From: RYN-122 sp963761655
GTDB lineage: Bacteria; Actinomycetota; Actinomycetes; Mycobacteriales; SCTD01
DNA: 64,000 nt
Reading direction: 5' to 3'
Assembly (NCBI GenBank): GCA_963761655.1
Contig: CAVXHI010000001.1
Span: 1-64,000, forward strand
Under the pieces are notes generated by a model. That model saw nothing but the letters and a program-made list of their open reading frames with translations, searched no databases and was not told the DNA's origin. The translations under genes were made by a program, and so were the position numbers. This document shows, in pieces, positions 6,337 through 14,258 of the stretch (the first letter of the stretch is position 1; every line of letters starts with the position of its first letter).

Positions 6337-7794
6337 GATGTCGGGATGACGTCCCATGACGTGGTGTAGCTCGTCGCGTTGTGCTTCGTGTTGTTGCTGA
6401 TTATGCGGTCTGCAGTGCGGGTTGGTCGATCACCTCGCCCGTGGTGTCGCGTCGGGGCTCAAGGGCGGTGGGTGCTGGCGGGTTGAGCAGGGCCATGGAC
6501 TCCTCGGACAGGTAGCGGCGGTCGCTGTCTTGCCACTCGTCGTGGGCCTCGATGAGCACGCAGGCCGACAGGCGCAGCAGCGCGTCGGGGTTGGGGAAGA
6601 TCCCGACGACGTCGGTGCGGCGCTTGACCTCGCGGTTGAGCCGCTCCAGCGGGTTGGTCGACCAGATCTTCTGCCAGTGCGCGTGCGGGAAGTCCGCGAA
6701 TGCCGTCAGGTCGGCCTTGGCGTCGTGCAGCAGTGCCGCGACGGCGGGGAACTGCTTGGCGAGCATGTCGGCAACGACGTCGACGTGAGCGCGGGCCTCG
6801 CCGCCGGTCGGTTGGGCGAAGATCGTGCGGATCGTCGCGGCGACCATCTCGGCGTGGCCTTTGCCGACCTTGGCGAGAGCGTTGCGCATGAAGTGGACGC
6901 GGCAGCGCTGCCAGGCCGCGCCCTGCAGCACTGCGGCGATGGCGTTGGTCAGCCCGCGGTGGCTGTCGCTGATGACCAGCTGAACTCCGGTCAGGCCTCG
7001 GTCGCGCAGGCTGCGCAGGAACTCGGTCCAGAAGTCCTGGGTCTCGCTGTCGCCGACGGCGCAGCCCAGCACCTCGCGGCGGCCGTCGGCGCTGACGCCG
7101 GTGGCGATGACGACGGCCTGGGACACCACGCGGCCGCCGACGCGGACCTTGCAGTAGGTGGCGTCGCAGAAGACGTAGGGGAACGCCTGCTCGCCCAGCG
7201 GCCGGTCGCGCCAGGCCGCGACGTCGGTGTCGAGCTGCGCGCAGATCCGCGACACCTCGCTCTTGCTGATGCCGGTGCCGCCGAGTGCGACGACGAGGTC
7301 ATCGACCCGTCTGGTGCTGACGCCCTCGACGTAGGCCTGCATCACGACCGCGTGCAGCGCGACGTCGATGCGCCGGCGCGGCGCAAGCAACGCCGGGAAG
7401 AACGACCCCGTCCGCACCTTCGGGATCTTCACGGTCAGGTCACCGGCGGTCGTGGTGACGGTCTTGTCGCGGGTGCCGTTGCGCTGCGTCGTGCGCGACG
7501 CGGCCCGCTCGTGCGGGCTGGCACCGATGTGCGCGGTCGCCTCAGCGTCAACGAGTTCTTGCATGATCGTGCCGAGCAGCCGGCGCATGAGCTCGCCACC
7601 ATCAGCGGTGCGCATCACCTCGAGCAACTCGAGCAGGGCAGACTGGTCCAGGGCCATCGCGAGAGTCCTTTGTGAGTTCCTTGGCGGGTTCTCACGAAGC
7701 CTTCCGCGGTGGCTCCTCAACGTCCGGGACCGACACGGCCACCGACGATCAGGAGCCCGAGCTACACCACTCCAGGGGACTCACCCCGATGTCG
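6337..7794 (-). mobile_element. IS256-family insertion sequence
   Basis: The ends are imperfect inverted repeats. The inner part GTGGTGTAGCTCG (6361-6373) is matched exactly by the inverse at 7757-7769, and similarity continues outward with a few mismatches to CGATGTCGG-type tips. A single transposase gene fills the element on the minus strand. The outer boundaries are uncertain by several bases because a 16-bp direct repeat (6329-6344 and 7780-7795) overlaps both tips, and I do not see a clean 8-9 bp target duplication. Confidence 0.75.
6401..7657 (-). CDS. IS256-family (mutator-type) transposase
   Basis: This 418-residue DDE transposase moves its own element. The family core is visible: first Asp in YVFCDATYCKVRVGG, second Asp in LVISDSHRGLTNAI, the C/H motif WQRCRVHFMRN, and the catalytic Glu in WSTNPLERLNREVKRRTDV. 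Length and order are normal and the frame is intact. ATG 7657 is preferred over an in-frame start 63 nt upstream because the family begins MALDQSALLELL-like and AAGGACT lies upstream of it. Confidence 0.93.
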   Translation of the reverse strand: MALDQSALLELLEVMRTADGGELMRRLLGTIMQELVDAEATAHIGASPHERAASRTTQRNGTRDKTVTTTAGDLTVKIPKVRTGSFFPALLAPRRRIDVALHAVVMQAYVEGVSTRRVDDLVVALGGTGISKSEVSRICAQLDTDVAAWRDRPLGEQAFPYVFCDATYCKVRVGGRVVSQAVVIATGVSADGRREVLGCAVGDSETQDFWTEFLRSLRDRGLTGVQLVISDSHRGLTNAIAAVLQGAAWQRCRVHFMRNALAKVGKGHAEMVAATIRTIFAQPTGGEARAHVDVVADMLAKQFPAVAALLHDAKADLTAFADFPHAHWQKIWSTNPLERLNREVKRRTDVVGIFPNPDALLRLSACVLIEAHDEWQDSDRRYLSEESMALLNPPAPTALEPRRDTTGEVIDQPALQTA

Positions 7795-8039
7795 GCGCTA
7801 CGGATAGGGTCAAACCCGCTGCGAGCGCTTGGTGCGACCGGCTTCTCCAAGGGCGGGAACAGGCGGTCGAACTCAGCCTCGTAAGCCTGGTCGATCGCCT
7901 GCCGGGCCTCATTACGCAGGATCAAGTACGAGCCCACCAGGGCAGAAACGGCAGTCGCAGCATGATCGGCTGGCACGGACGCCACCGCTGCCTCGATTGC
8001 GCCCTTCAACCTCAGGAAGCGTCCAACGTCAGTCGTCAC
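7749..8039 (-). pseudogene. Small hypothetical protein, 3' end cut by the IS256 element
   Basis: From GTG 8039 the first roughly 80 residues look like a real helical protein (LKGAIEAAVASVPADHAATA, then NEARQAIDQAYEAEFDRLFP). The last residues are encoded by the IS256 end, so the native C-terminus is lost. I do not recognise the family. The composition matches the atypical surrounding cargo. It could also be a chance open frame. Confidence 0.35.
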
Positions 8040-8254
8040 ACCCGGAGCCTAGGCGCGAGGCTTGGGGCCGCTCTTGAGCGAAGCCAATGTGCCCCGCTGG
8101 CAGGCTGTAGGTCGCTGATCGTCGCTCCGTCCAAGCGAGATCCGCGGTCTTCAGAGCGACCAGCGGCATGGTCGTCCGGCTGCTCCTGCAGGTGGCTTGG
8201 ATCCGGGACGTCTTCCCGGGTTCCGGCCAAGCCGCGCCCTCTAGGCTCGCCATC

Positions 8255-8743
8255 GTGCGCGTCACGAGCAGGCAAGTGCTGGCTGCTGGCCTGATGCTGC
8301 TTGGCTTCCTGATGGCGGTCGTTCTCGCCGTGCTCGCGGGCAGAAAGACTGAGCCGACCGTCGCGACGAGCGTGCTCTTGGTCGTATTGAGTGGCGTCTT
8401 CCAGCTTGCGGGCGCGCGCGTGCTGCAGGGGGAAGGTCAGGCTGATCCTGCCTTGGCCAGAGCCTCGCTTAGGCGGCTCCTACGTCTGCAGGCGAGAGCC
8501 AGCGCTGCCGAGATCAGCGTTCAGTCGGCCTACGAGACGCAAGACGCTCGTCAGCTGAAAGCGACCATGGGGCAGTTGAGCGTCGAGTTCAGCTGGTTGA
8601 ACGAGGGTCTGATCGAGGCCGCGGAGGATTGGGCCTCGTTCCACCCAACCGTACTGTCCGAACTGCGTGAGGAGTTGAACGATGGCGGAGCGGCTGACGG
8701 CCAAGGTGGCGGAGATACTGACCGGTCAGGAACTGGTGCTTAG
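8255..8743 (+). CDS. Small membrane protein with two transmembrane helices and a cytoplasmic helical tail
   Basis: Starting at GTG 8255, the 162-residue product has two hydrophobic segments (VLAAGLMLLGFLMAVVLAVL and ATSVLLVVLSGVFQLAGARV). A predicted helical soluble region follows (about residues 65-150) with several charged repeats. I do not recognise a named family. It overlaps the next gene by 62 nt in another frame, so the two are probably co-translated. An in-frame ATG at 8168 would add a poor leader and is less likely. The composition is lower in GC than the chromosome. A membrane partner in an accessory cassette is plausible but unproven. Confidence 0.6.
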   Translation: MRVTSRQVLAAGLMLLGFLMAVVLAVLAGRKTEPTVATSVLLVVLSGVFQLAGARVLQGEGQADPALARASLRRLLRLQARASAAEISVQSAYETQDARQLKATMGQLSVEFSWLNEGLIEAAEDWASFHPTVLSELREELNDGGAADGQGGGDTDRSGTGA

Positions 8744-9119
8744 CAAAGGTAGCGACGACGGTGTCCAGGTGGGTATGCGCTTTGCTGTACTGAATCGCAA
8801 GGGCGCGGAGATCAAGGACCCCGATTCTGGCGAGGTGCTCGGTTCCGTAGAATTGGAGAAGACTCTGGTGAAGGTCGTTCGACTCCACCGTCGCCTCTCA
8901 GTTGCGCGGACATTCCGACAAGTCAGGAGTGGCGGCGGGGTGTTCGGCATGGGTACTCAGCTGGCACAGATATTCGACACTCCAAGGCGCGACAACGAGT
9001 CGCTCCTGACAGACGAGCGCAAACTACGCGAAGAACTGGATGAGAGGGACTCCTACGTGAAGATCGGCGACCTCGCGGTGCAGGTTGTCGGAGATGAATT
9101 CAGCAGCGGGGCGGCGTAG
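8682..9119 (+). CDS. Small beta-rich protein of unknown function
   Basis: This 145-residue protein has alternating strands and conserved-looking glycine turns: VLSKGSDDGVQVGMRFAVL, then DPDSGEVLGSVELEK, and SYVKIGDLAVQVVG near the end. This pattern resembles the small barrel at the C-terminus of FlgT-type proteins, but the match is by eye only. Its ATG at 8682 lies inside the preceding membrane-protein gene, so the two are translationally linked. It precedes the membrane-anchored nuclease at 9476 on the same strand. The function is unknown. Confidence 0.6.
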   Translation: MAERLTAKVAEILTGQELVLSKGSDDGVQVGMRFAVLNRKGAEIKDPDSGEVLGSVELEKTLVKVVRLHRRLSVARTFRQVRSGGGVFGMGTQLAQIFDTPRRDNESLLTDERKLREELDERDSYVKIGDLAVQVVGDEFSSGAA

Positions 9120-9475
9120 CAACTGCTTTGCAGCTCGTTCGTCGTGGTCGCGCGTCGGGGCTCGCCCCGTAGGCACGAGTTGGCATACGAGCGGGGGCAG
9201 CGAGGGAGTCCGTCTCGTGGCTAAGGGCGGTGCCATCGAGGCTTCCACCTCGTCGTTGTCGAACGCCCGCTTCTGCCGCGGGGCGCGTGCGGCTGAGCCA
9301 TGTGGCGGCACCTACGCTCCCGCGGTCATTCCGCATCGGGTCGCTCACCTGACGGTGACTACCTCGATTGAGGACAACGAAACGAACCCTGCTGAGGGAC
9401 AACTCCGGCAGGGACAGCCTGGCCGCAACATCGGGACCGCCTAAACTGAGCACTGTCCCAGGCATAGTGGCTCCC
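9120..9475. other. 356-bp gap without a convincing gene
   Basis: Open frames here have no recognisable domain. Just before the nuclease gene there is an inverted repeat, CCTGC/GCAGG (around 9390-9413), which might form a small hairpin. A promoter for the nuclease may lie here, but no clear -35/-10 pair is visible. Confidence 0.4.
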
Positions 9476-10420
9476 GTGACTCGCCCGCCCGGCGCGCTGC
9501 CGCCGCGCCCACTCGGTGCACCCGCGCCCCACGCCATTCGTGAGTGGCAAGACGCGGAGCACAACGCTGCTGCGTGGATGCGCTACCTCGGGCACCCGCA
9601 GGCGAAGGCGTCGCCAGGTGGTGCAGACGGAGGCGTGGACGTGCGCGCCCCTCGCGCCCTGGCACAGGTAAAGATGCGGACGGGCAAGGTAAGTCGCCCG
9701 GAGGTCCAACGCCTCGTCGGTGCGGCTGGTCGCAGCAGCGACAATGACCTGTTCTTCTTCTCCTTCGGCGGGTTCACGGCCGATGCACTTGCCTACGCCG
9801 AGCACAGCGAGATTGCAGCTTTCAAGTTCCACCTAGACGGCGACGTAGAGGCGCAGACGAAAGCTGCGCGCAAGGCTCTGGCCGCAGCCGTCGAGAAGCG
9901 CAAGCCGACGCCGGCGCCTGTCGCCTCAGCTCCCCCGGTCGCTAACGAGCCGGCCATCGATGGCGAGCTGGTGGACGGCTCCGAGCCACAGGTGCGGCAG
10001 GGCCGGGCGCGTCCTCTAGGCCCTCCGGCTCTAAGTTGGCGGAACGAGATGGAGAGGAAGCACGCAGCGCAGCGGGCTCGGGAGGACGCCCGGACGCAAG
10101 CGGCCGACACTGCCACTCGCGAGAAGGCGGCGCGCAGAGCAAAGACAGCAGGTCTGCGTAAGCAGCAGCCCAAGCAGGAACCGTCGGCGGTGTTCCATTA
10201 CATCTTGGCCGGCTTGTTCCTGGGCCTTGCGGCGTGGGGTGGCTACGCCATCCTCGAAGACGTCAATAAGGGGTCCTTGGGTGCGCTGCACGTAATAAGT
10301 CTGCTTTTTCTGCTGTTCCTTGCGGGCATGGGAGCAGTTGGCATTGAGATAGGTAACAAGGCAAGGCGGGAGTGGAAGGGTAAGGAGGGGAAGCGGGACA
10401 AGCTAGAACGATTCGACTAG
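9476..10420 (+). CDS. Membrane-anchored Mrr-like restriction endonuclease
   Basis: From GTG 9476 the protein has 314 residues. Residues about 20-125 form an Mrr/PD-(D/E)xK-type nuclease fold. E28 and D51/D55 lie in the GGADGGVDV loop, and Q64-V65-K66 sits in ALAQVKMRTG on the next strand. The middle (about 130-235) is Pro- and Ala-rich, then charged and helical. Two transmembrane helices follow at about 239-259 and 268-290, with a short basic tail. Mrr-fold nucleases cut foreign or modified DNA; a membrane anchor suggests attack on incoming DNA. It follows two small overlapping genes on the same strand. Frame extensions upstream of 9476 look non-native. Confidence 0.72.
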   Translation: MTRPPGALPPRPLGAPAPHAIREWQDAEHNAAAWMRYLGHPQAKASPGGADGGVDVRAPRALAQVKMRTGKVSRPEVQRLVGAAGRSSDNDLFFFSFGGFTADALAYAEHSEIAAFKFHLDGDVEAQTKAARKALAAAVEKRKPTPAPVASAPPVANEPAIDGELVDGSEPQVRQGRARPLGPPALSWRNEMERKHAAQRAREDARTQAADTATREKAARRAKTAGLRKQQPKQEPSAVFHYILAGLFLGLAAWGGYAILEDVNKGSLGALHVISLLFLLFLAGMGAVGIEIGNKARREWKGKEGKRDKLERFD

Positions 10421-10722
10421 GGCTCGTTGCGAAGAGCGTTTTACGTTTTCGACTTTTGCCCGACTCCATGTCGCGTGCTTCCACTTCGACTAGGAACCAT
10501 CAATCGCCCGACCAGCCGTAAGGGCTGGGTAGCCCTGCCAAAGGCGCCGTAAAGCTGCCGCTGGAGGGGGGTCACCAGCAACGTCCGCTCACAGCGCGGT
10601 GCGGGCTAGATCAACGTCGATTTGAGGGCCCCGGGTGCGGAGCCGTCAAGGTCGACCTTGACGATCAGCGCAAACCGACTTGGACAGAGCGCGGCCGTGA
10701 GCGCCCCCCGGCGGTCAGATGC
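10421..10722. other. Intergenic stretch with one 18-bp palindrome
   Basis: There is no credible gene in these 302 bases. The only structure seen is the perfect palindrome at 10645-10662. The stretch lies between the 3' end of the nuclease gene and the 3' end of the broken GIY-YIG gene, so it may hold their terminators, but I see no strong hairpin with a T-tract. Confidence 0.4.
10645..10662. repeat. Perfect 18-bp palindrome
   Basis: GTCAAGGTCGACCTTGAC reads the same on both strands. It lies between two convergent genes, away from any start codon, so it may be part of a bidirectional terminator or a protein-binding site. One chance occurrence in a window this size is not excluded. Confidence 0.5.
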
Positions 10723-10851
10723 TTAGGAGGCCGCGGCGCTCTGGTTCTCTTTCAGCGAGCGCCCGTCCGAGTCGCGCCAGACATCGCGGCCGTTCTTGTT
10801 GCCGCCCGTCATGACGGCAGCTGCCGCCGAGGGGCTGTCGAACAGGTAAGT

Positions 10852-11122
10852 GGCTCTTCGCAGTTGAGGGTGTAGTCGTCGGCGCGTCGCTGCGGGCTTG
10901 AGGGTCGAGGTCCCCAAAGGGTCTGAGGTTCCTACGCCTTGATCCTCGGAGACCTCGACGTGCTCGACGCTACTTTCTCGCGCCCTGACTTGGACGCGTT
11001 CTGCCGGCTGGACACGCTGGGCCTGACGGTCGTCGGGCAGCAGCTCGACGGTCAGCGTGCGGTGCTCGCTTGCCGGGTCGCTGGACCTTCTGAGCAGACC
11101 GGCGAGGACGCCTGGTGTCGCG
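10852..11122 (+). mobile_element. ISL3-family insertion sequence remnant (left end only)
   Basis: The stretch starts with GGCTCTTCG (10852-10860), the typical tip of ISL3/IS1165-type elements. It begins exactly where the DUF4357 coding sequence is interrupted. Downstream is the N-terminal coding part of an ISL3 transposase, which ends abruptly near WCR. The rest of the element, including its right end, has been deleted, and the host gene sequence resumes at about 11123. Confidence 0.6.
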
Positions 11123-11139
11123 GCCCTCAGCCTGCGTAA
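10939..11139 (+). pseudogene. ISL3-family transposase, N-terminal fragment
   Basis: A TTG-started frame encodes DATFSRPDLDAFCRLDTLGL and then VVGQQLDGQRAVLACRV, which match the conserved start of actinobacterial ISL3 transposases. The zinc-binding segment, normally WCRRCG and onward, is cut after WCRG. No DDE catalytic region remains. The last roughly ten codons belong to the interrupted GIY-YIG gene read on the wrong strand. Confidence 0.6.
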
Positions 11140-11867
11140 GCGGAGCGGTAAGGCTGTAGGACTTCAACAGGCCGGTCGACTCCGCGGTACCCGTTGCGGT
11201 GACCGAGTCCTTCGATGGCGTTGGTGCCGTCTGCAAGGGATCGAAGGCGTCCACCCGTAGGAGCGGGAGCATCACCACGACTTCGTCGAGGTAGCCCTCC
11301 ATGTCGGCGACCTCCGCCTCGCTCAGCCCGCGGTACGAAGGTGCGGTGCCGTTGTCCAGAGCCACGCGACCGGCAGTCTGTGCCAAGGCGATGAGGCGGG
11401 CTTCCAGGTAGCGGATGTGCGCCTTATTCAGGGACCCGTCCTTGCTTGTTAGCACGTATCCGTTGGTCCAAAAATCCTTGGTGCGCTGGTGCTGGTCCAA
11501 CCGAGTCCGGACCTCGTCGCCCTCGCCGACGTAGACGCGCTGCCGCTCGGGCTGCTCCGGGTCGGGGCCTATCAAGACGTACACCCCCGTGCCGGATAGC
11601 TCGCCCCGCTGCCGTGCCCGCGCGTAGTCCGCCCGCGAGAACGCGAGGCAGCTTCCCGTCCAGCCCGTCTTGTCCGCAACGCGTAGCCCCTGGGGCGTGC
11701 CGTCCACGAGAAAGATCCGGATCGTGGTGCCGCGCATGACCATGAGCCATCTCAGCACCAATTGCGCAGCTCACCCCGCTCCTGGCCAGGCCAACGTCCG
11801 CGCATGCCGCGGAGCGGGCTGTCCGTGAGCCACAGCGCTCGCCCCGCTGCAGGGAACGCGCAGAAGA

Positions 11868-12242
11868 TCAGCCCGTCGCCGGCGGGTGCTCGGCGATGCA
11901 GAAGAGGTTCCCCTCCGGGTCGGTCAGCGTCGTCCACCGGACGTGCGTGTGCTCCGTCAGCACGTCCCACCGGTGCGTGGCGCCGAGCGCGACCGCCCGC
12001 GCCGCCACGGACTCCCGCTCGCCCCAAGGCACGGTGAGGTCCAGGTGCGTGACCTGCTCCGCAGCCCGCGGACCCTCGAGCTGCTGGAAGAACATGGCGA
12101 GGCCACCAGGTGCCGAAGGAGGCAGGTAGGCGCTCCCTGGCGCTCGCTCGCCCCCCAGCAGCGCGGCCCAGAAGTCGCCGAGCAGTTCGACGTCAGCCGC
12201 TCGGACGTTCACGGCGCCGAGGGTCACGGGGGCATCAGCCAC
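11868..12242 (-). CDS. VOC-family (glyoxalase/bleomycin-resistance fold) protein
   Basis: This 124-residue single-domain protein starts at GTG 12242. It has the VOC pattern: an opening strand (LGAVNVRAADVELLGDFWAA), a central strand with a metal-ligand His (EQVTHLDLTVPWGERESVAA) and a closing strand with Glu (TLTDPEGNLFCIAEHPP). Enzyme function cannot be assigned from this fold alone; many actinobacterial homologues are annotated glyoxalase-like. It marks the right side of the accessory region, and its base composition again resembles the chromosome. Confidence 0.75.
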   Translation of the reverse strand: MADAPVTLGAVNVRAADVELLGDFWAALLGGERAPGSAYLPPSAPGGLAMFFQQLEGPRAAEQVTHLDLTVPWGERESVAARAVALGATHRWDVLTEHTHVRWTTLTDPEGNLFCIAEHPPATG

Positions 12243-12885
12243 GCTGCTGACGCTACGCCGCCCAGTCACGAACCCCTGGGGGTGACGCACTCGTCTGCCG
12301 CCACCTGCGCCGAGCGCGTCTCGAAGGAGGACCCTCGAGGTCACCCTTCGGGCGGCACCCGGTCGCTTCCTCACCCCGAAGGCGAGCGCAAGACGGCGGG
12401 GCGTCCAACGACGAGAAGGACCCGGGCTGGCTGCAGCGCATGCAGGGGGCCGAGCGAGCCGAGACCGTCAGGCACTTCGCTGAGCTCAGGGCGCTGATGG
12501 TGCGCGTGGACGAACTCGCGCAGCTCCCGATCTCGAGCGCCCGATGCTGACGGTCGCGGACCGCTCGAGCTTCCTCTCACGGGGAGGCGGCCCTCGACGG
12601 CGTCGTCGAGCAGCTGCTGGCGGGCTCGCGGAGGGCCCGCTCGCCGATGAGCGGCTGCTGCGCGAGGCCGTCCTGGCCGGGCCGAGGGCGCCCTGCGCCG
12701 GGAGAACCTGACGATCCGGGCCCGCGCCACAGGCCCGGATCGCCGCGAGGGCGTCGACTCCCTCGCGGCCAAGCGCGCGCCGGTTCCAGGGCGCCCTGCC
12801 CGGTGACGGGCAACCCCGGCGGCCGGACCGCCCGCGTACCGTCCGGACTGAGCGGTCCGGCCCTGGCCGTCGAGAGGGGTGCGTC
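12243..12885. other. 643-bp stretch without a confident gene
   Basis: No domain is recognised on either strand. A short helical open frame (12440-12550, ending AELRALMVRVDELAQLPIS) could be the tail of a decayed gene, but it has no clear start or family. The last 20 bases hold the GAGAGGGG ribosome binding site of the next gene. Confidence 0.35.
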
Positions 12886-14175
12886 ATGACCGCCGTCCTG
12901 CCTGGCGATCCAGAGTCCGTCTTCACCTACGGCGCGCCGCAGATCAAGTTCGGCAGCGGCGCCTCCGACGAGATCGGCTTCGACCTCAGCCAGTACGGCG
13001 TTCGCCGCGTCCTCGTCGTCACCGACCCCGGCGTCGCGGCCACAGGGCACCCGCAGCGGGTCGCGGACCAGATGGCTGAGTTCGGCATCGAGGCCGAGGT
13101 CTGGGCGGGCGTCCGGGTCGAGCCCACCGACGTGAGCCTGCAGGAGGCGATCGACGCCGCCCGGTCCTCCGGGCCCTGGGACGCCTACGTGGCCGTCGGC
13201 GGGGGCTCCGCGATCGACACAGCCAAGGCCATCAACCTCCTCACCACGAACCCCGGCGAGCTGATGGAGTACATCAACGTGCCGGTCGGCGGCGGGAAGG
13301 CGCCGGTGAACCCGCTCCGGCCCCTGGTCGCCGTGCCGACCACCACGGGGACCGGGTCGGAGAGCACGACCATCTGCGTGATGGACGTGCTCTCCCTGAA
13401 GGTCAAGACGGGCATCAGCCACGCCCGACTGCGCCCGACGTTGGCGGTCATCGACCCCGACCTGACGCGGACGCAGCCGGCCGGTGTCACCGCCGCCTCG
13501 GGCATGGACATCCTGTGCCACGCGCTCGAGAGCTACACGGCCCGCTGGTACACCACGAACACGAAGAAGCAGGCGCAGCAGCGGGTGCCCTACTGCGGGA
13601 GCAACCCGATCTCAGACATGTGGTCGGAGAAGGCCATGTCGCTCCTCGCCGGCTCGTTCCGCCGTGCCGTGCAGAACGGGGAGGACCTGCAGGCCCGGTT
13701 GGACATGGCCCTCGCGGCCACGTTCGCCGGCATGGGCTTCGGCAACGCCGGCGTCCACATCCCCCACGCGAACGCCTACCCCATCGCAGGGCAGGTCAAG
13801 GACTTCCACCCGAGGGACTACCCGGCCCACGAGCCGATGGTGCCGCACGGCATGTCGGTCTCCCTGACCGCGCCGGAGGCCTTCCGCTTCACCTTCGACA
13901 GCAACCCCGAGCGACACGTGCGGGCGGCCGAGCTGCTCGCGCCCGGTGCCGACCGGCCGTCGGACCTCGCCGAGTTCCTCCCAGGGGTGCTCGCCGACCT
14001 GCTGCGCGACATCGACATCCCGAACGGCATCGGGGCGGTCGGGTTCGGAGAGGGCGACGTCCCGCAGCTGGTGGAGGGGACGATGAAGCAGCAGCGGTTG
14101 CTCGCGACCTGCCCGAAAGACGTCACCGAGGACGACATCGCCCGCATCTTCAACCGGTCGTTGCAGCTCTGGTGA
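12886..14175 (+). CDS. Iron-containing alcohol dehydrogenase, hydroxyacid-oxoacid transhydrogenase type
   Basis: This 429-residue protein belongs to the group-III metal-dependent alcohol dehydrogenases. The hydroxyacid-oxoacid transhydrogenase subgroup couples oxidation of 4-hydroxybutyrate to reduction of 2-oxoglutarate to D-2-hydroxyglutarate. Visible features are the nucleotide-binding stretch AYVAVGGGSAIDTAKAINLL, the TTTGTGSESTT loop, the metal ligands around ASGMDILCHALESYTARWYT, the subgroup-like CGSNPISDMWSEKAM, and VHIPHANAYPIAGQVKDFHP. ATG 12886 follows a purine-rich binding site. The exact substrate is inferred from subgroup resemblance. Confidence 0.85.
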   Translation: MTAVLPGDPESVFTYGAPQIKFGSGASDEIGFDLSQYGVRRVLVVTDPGVAATGHPQRVADQMAEFGIEAEVWAGVRVEPTDVSLQEAIDAARSSGPWDAYVAVGGGSAIDTAKAINLLTTNPGELMEYINVPVGGGKAPVNPLRPLVAVPTTTGTGSESTTICVMDVLSLKVKTGISHARLRPTLAVIDPDLTRTQPAGVTAASGMDILCHALESYTARWYTTNTKKQAQQRVPYCGSNPISDMWSEKAMSLLAGSFRRAVQNGEDLQARLDMALAATFAGMGFGNAGVHIPHANAYPIAGQVKDFHPRDYPAHEPMVPHGMSVSLTAPEAFRFTFDSNPERHVRAAELLAPGADRPSDLAEFLPGVLADLLRDIDIPNGIGAVGFGEGDVPQLVEGTMKQQRLLATCPKDVTEDDIARIFNRSLQLW

Positions 14176-14258
14176 ACGCCGCGGAGGTGGTCGCGGCACG
14201 ACCTCGACCGGACGCCGTGCCGGGAAGGCGGCCCGACAGCTCCGGGGTAGGAAGGGCC

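Larger units (their letters stand above)
10723..11737 (-). pseudogene. GIY-YIG nuclease-family protein with DUF4357, split by an ISL3 remnant
   Basis: The 5' part from ATG 11737 carries a GIY-YIG-type fold: GTGVYVLIGPDPEQPE, then RVYVGEGDEVRTRLDQH, then KDFWTNGYVLTSKDGSLNK, the usual arrangement of DUF4357-associated nucleases. Its reading stops making sense near 11125. After the ISL3 fragment, the C-terminal DUF4357 core resumes at about 10848 as TYLFDSPSAAAAVMTGGNKN and ends at 10723. The original protein was probably about 250-300 residues. Such proteins are common in mobile and defence-rich regions, but the biochemical role is unclear. It is almost certainly inactive. Confidence 0.72.

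Noticed and set aside
6161..6349. 62-residue open frame over the end of the TIR-like gene and the IS256 tip
   Set aside because: It overlaps the TIR-like gene in another frame, is Pro/Gly-rich and ends in IS sequence.
9085..9444. 119-residue open frame between the small beta protein and the nuclease
   Set aside because: The translation has no domain or secondary-structure pattern, overlaps the preceding gene and lacks a ribosome binding site.
12440..12550. 36-residue helical open frame as a gene
   Set aside because: There is no ribosome binding site and no recognised family; it is at most a decayed gene end.
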